From Chlamydiota bacterium (GTDB lineage: Bacteria > Auribacterota > UBA3054 > B51-G9), in contig JAUVKG010000127.1 in assembly GCA_030596365.1 (NCBI GenBank), positions 1 to 7,542 of the forward strand: 7,542 nt of DNA, given 5' to 3'. A program made the position numbers and the translations under genes. Positions 6,796 to 7,542 of the stretch are shown here, piece by piece (position 1 is the first letter of the stretch; the number at the start of each line of letters is the position of its first letter). Under the pieces are notes generated by a model, which saw nothing but the letters and a program-made list of their open reading frames with translations, did no database searches and had not been told where the DNA came from.

Positions 6796-7542
6796 ATGAA
6801 AATTATAAATCCTATTCTCCCAGGTTTTTATCCCGATCCATCTATTTGCAAAAAAAACGATTTTTACTATATTGCAAATTCAAGTTTTCAGTGGTGTCCC
6901 GGAATTCCTATTCATCGAAGCAAAGATTTGCAAAACTGGGAATTTGTAAGTCACGTGCTTACAAATTCTTCGTTGGCAGATTTAAGCAGAATTGGGGATA
7001 GTTACGGAATTTGGGCGCCTGATATTACTTACGCTGATGGAAAGTTCTGGATAATTTACACAATTGTTTCTTCTTTATTCAGCGACCTTTATATTGATAA
7101 CAACTATCTCATAACATCGGAAAATATTGAAGGTCCTTGGTCAAAACCGGTTTACCTTAATTCTACAGGTTTTGACCCTTCGGTTTTCCATGACGATGAC
7201 GACGAAAAAAAATACATAGTAAACATGCTTCGCGACAACACGCCCGGTGAAGATTTATTCGGCGGAATTCTTGTTCAGGAATATGACGCTATTAAGAAAA
7301 AAGTTATCGGTGAACCTGTAAATGTTTTTAAAGGTTCAGGACTTATGGCAACAGAAGGTCCCCACATCTTCAAAAGAAACGGGTACTATTATTTGCTTGT
7401 TGCGGAAGGCGGAACAGGTTATCATCACGCTGTAACAATTACGCGCTCAAAAAAAGTTTTCGGCCCTTACGAAATTCACCCTGAAAATCCAATTCTGACC
7501 GCAAAAAGAAAAAATACCAGATTGCAAAAGTCCGGCCATGCA
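6796..7542 (+). CDS. GH43 beta-xylosidase / alpha-L-arabinofuranosidase, N-terminal 249 residues (cut by right edge)
   Basis: The frame stays open to the last base, so only the N-terminal part is seen. The ATG at 6796 places the protein start just before INPILPGFYPDPS, the canonical beginning of XynB-type GH43 enzymes. No AGGA-type site lies at normal spacing (AGGA at 6778-6781 is 14 bases away). The three GH43 acids are present: Asp14 in YPDPS (general base), Asp127 in FDPSVF (pKa modulator) and Glu187 in TEGPH (general acid). The spacing nearly matches the well-studied Geobacillus XynB3 (15, 128, 187). Further family signatures are GIWAPDITY, EGPWSKPVYLNS, YYYLLVAEGGTGYHHAVT and, at the edge, LQKSGHA. 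The family enzyme is usually about 500-550 residues, a five-bladed propeller plus a C-terminal beta-sandwich, so about half is missing. It has no signal peptide and would act in the cytosol, removing xylose or arabinose from the non-reducing ends of imported oligosaccharides by inversion. Xylosidase and arabinofuranosidase activity cannot be separated from sequence alone. Confidence 0.95.
   Translation, partial: MKIINPILPGFYPDPSICKKNDFYYIANSSFQWCPGIPIHRSKDLQNWEFVSHVLTNSSLADLSRIGDSYGIWAPDITYADGKFWIIYTIVSSLFSDLYIDNNYLITSENIEGPWSKPVYLNSTGFDPSVFHDDDDEKKYIVNMLRDNTPGEDLFGGILVQEYDAIKKKVIGEPVNVFKGSGLMATEGPHIFKRNGYYYLLVAEGGTGYHHAVTITRSKKVFGPYEIHPENPILTAKRKNTRLQKSGHA

Overview
The window holds one strand of a carbohydrate-degradation cluster. 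All four genes read left to right, and at least three of them look like glycoside hydrolases. There are no RNA genes, phage genes, transposases, CRISPR arrays or transport genes. No phylogenetic marker is present. The lipoprotein, the Sec signal peptide and the mix of secreted and cytosolic plant-polysaccharide enzymes suggest a Gram-negative polysaccharide degrader, such as a Phycisphaerae-type planctomycete or a Bacteroidota/Ignavibacteria relative. That assignment is inference only.

Layout. (1) Positions 2-691 hold the 3' end of a gene cut by the left edge: the last helices and C-terminal beta-domain of a putative six-hairpin glycosidase. It is GC-rich (about 57% in the first 300 bases by hand count). 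(2) After a 150-base AT-rich spacer, 843-4287 encodes a large secreted protein with a six-hairpin catalytic region, now split into two frames. The break falls on a 7-base tandem duplication (CCAACGT twice, at 3397-3410). Removing one copy restores a continuous reading frame of 1145 residues. (3) Positions 4323-6707 encode a lipoprotein of about 794 residues with a probable TIM-barrel region followed by a beta-galactosidase-like amidotransferase-fold domain. I do not recognise a named family. (4) From 6796 to the right edge runs the first 249 residues of a clear family 43 glycoside hydrolase (beta-xylosidase / alpha-L-arabinofuranosidase type), with its three catalytic acids in place and no signal peptide.

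How they may work together. The secreted protein and the lipoprotein would act on polysaccharide or branched oligosaccharide outside the cytoplasm. The GH43 enzyme would finish imported xylo- or arabino-oligosaccharides inside the cell. This points to xylan/arabinoxylan or a pectic side chain as substrate, but only GH43 ties the locus to a sugar. No SusC/SusD pair or ABC transporter is visible.

Base composition is patchy: about 57% GC in gene 1, in the 30s for the split gene and GH43, and intermediate (low to mid 40s) for the lipoprotein. This suggests that the cluster was assembled from different sources. No gene-free stretch exceeds 300 bases. The spacers at 692-842, 4288-4322 and 6708-6795 contain no convincing promoter box or terminator hairpin.
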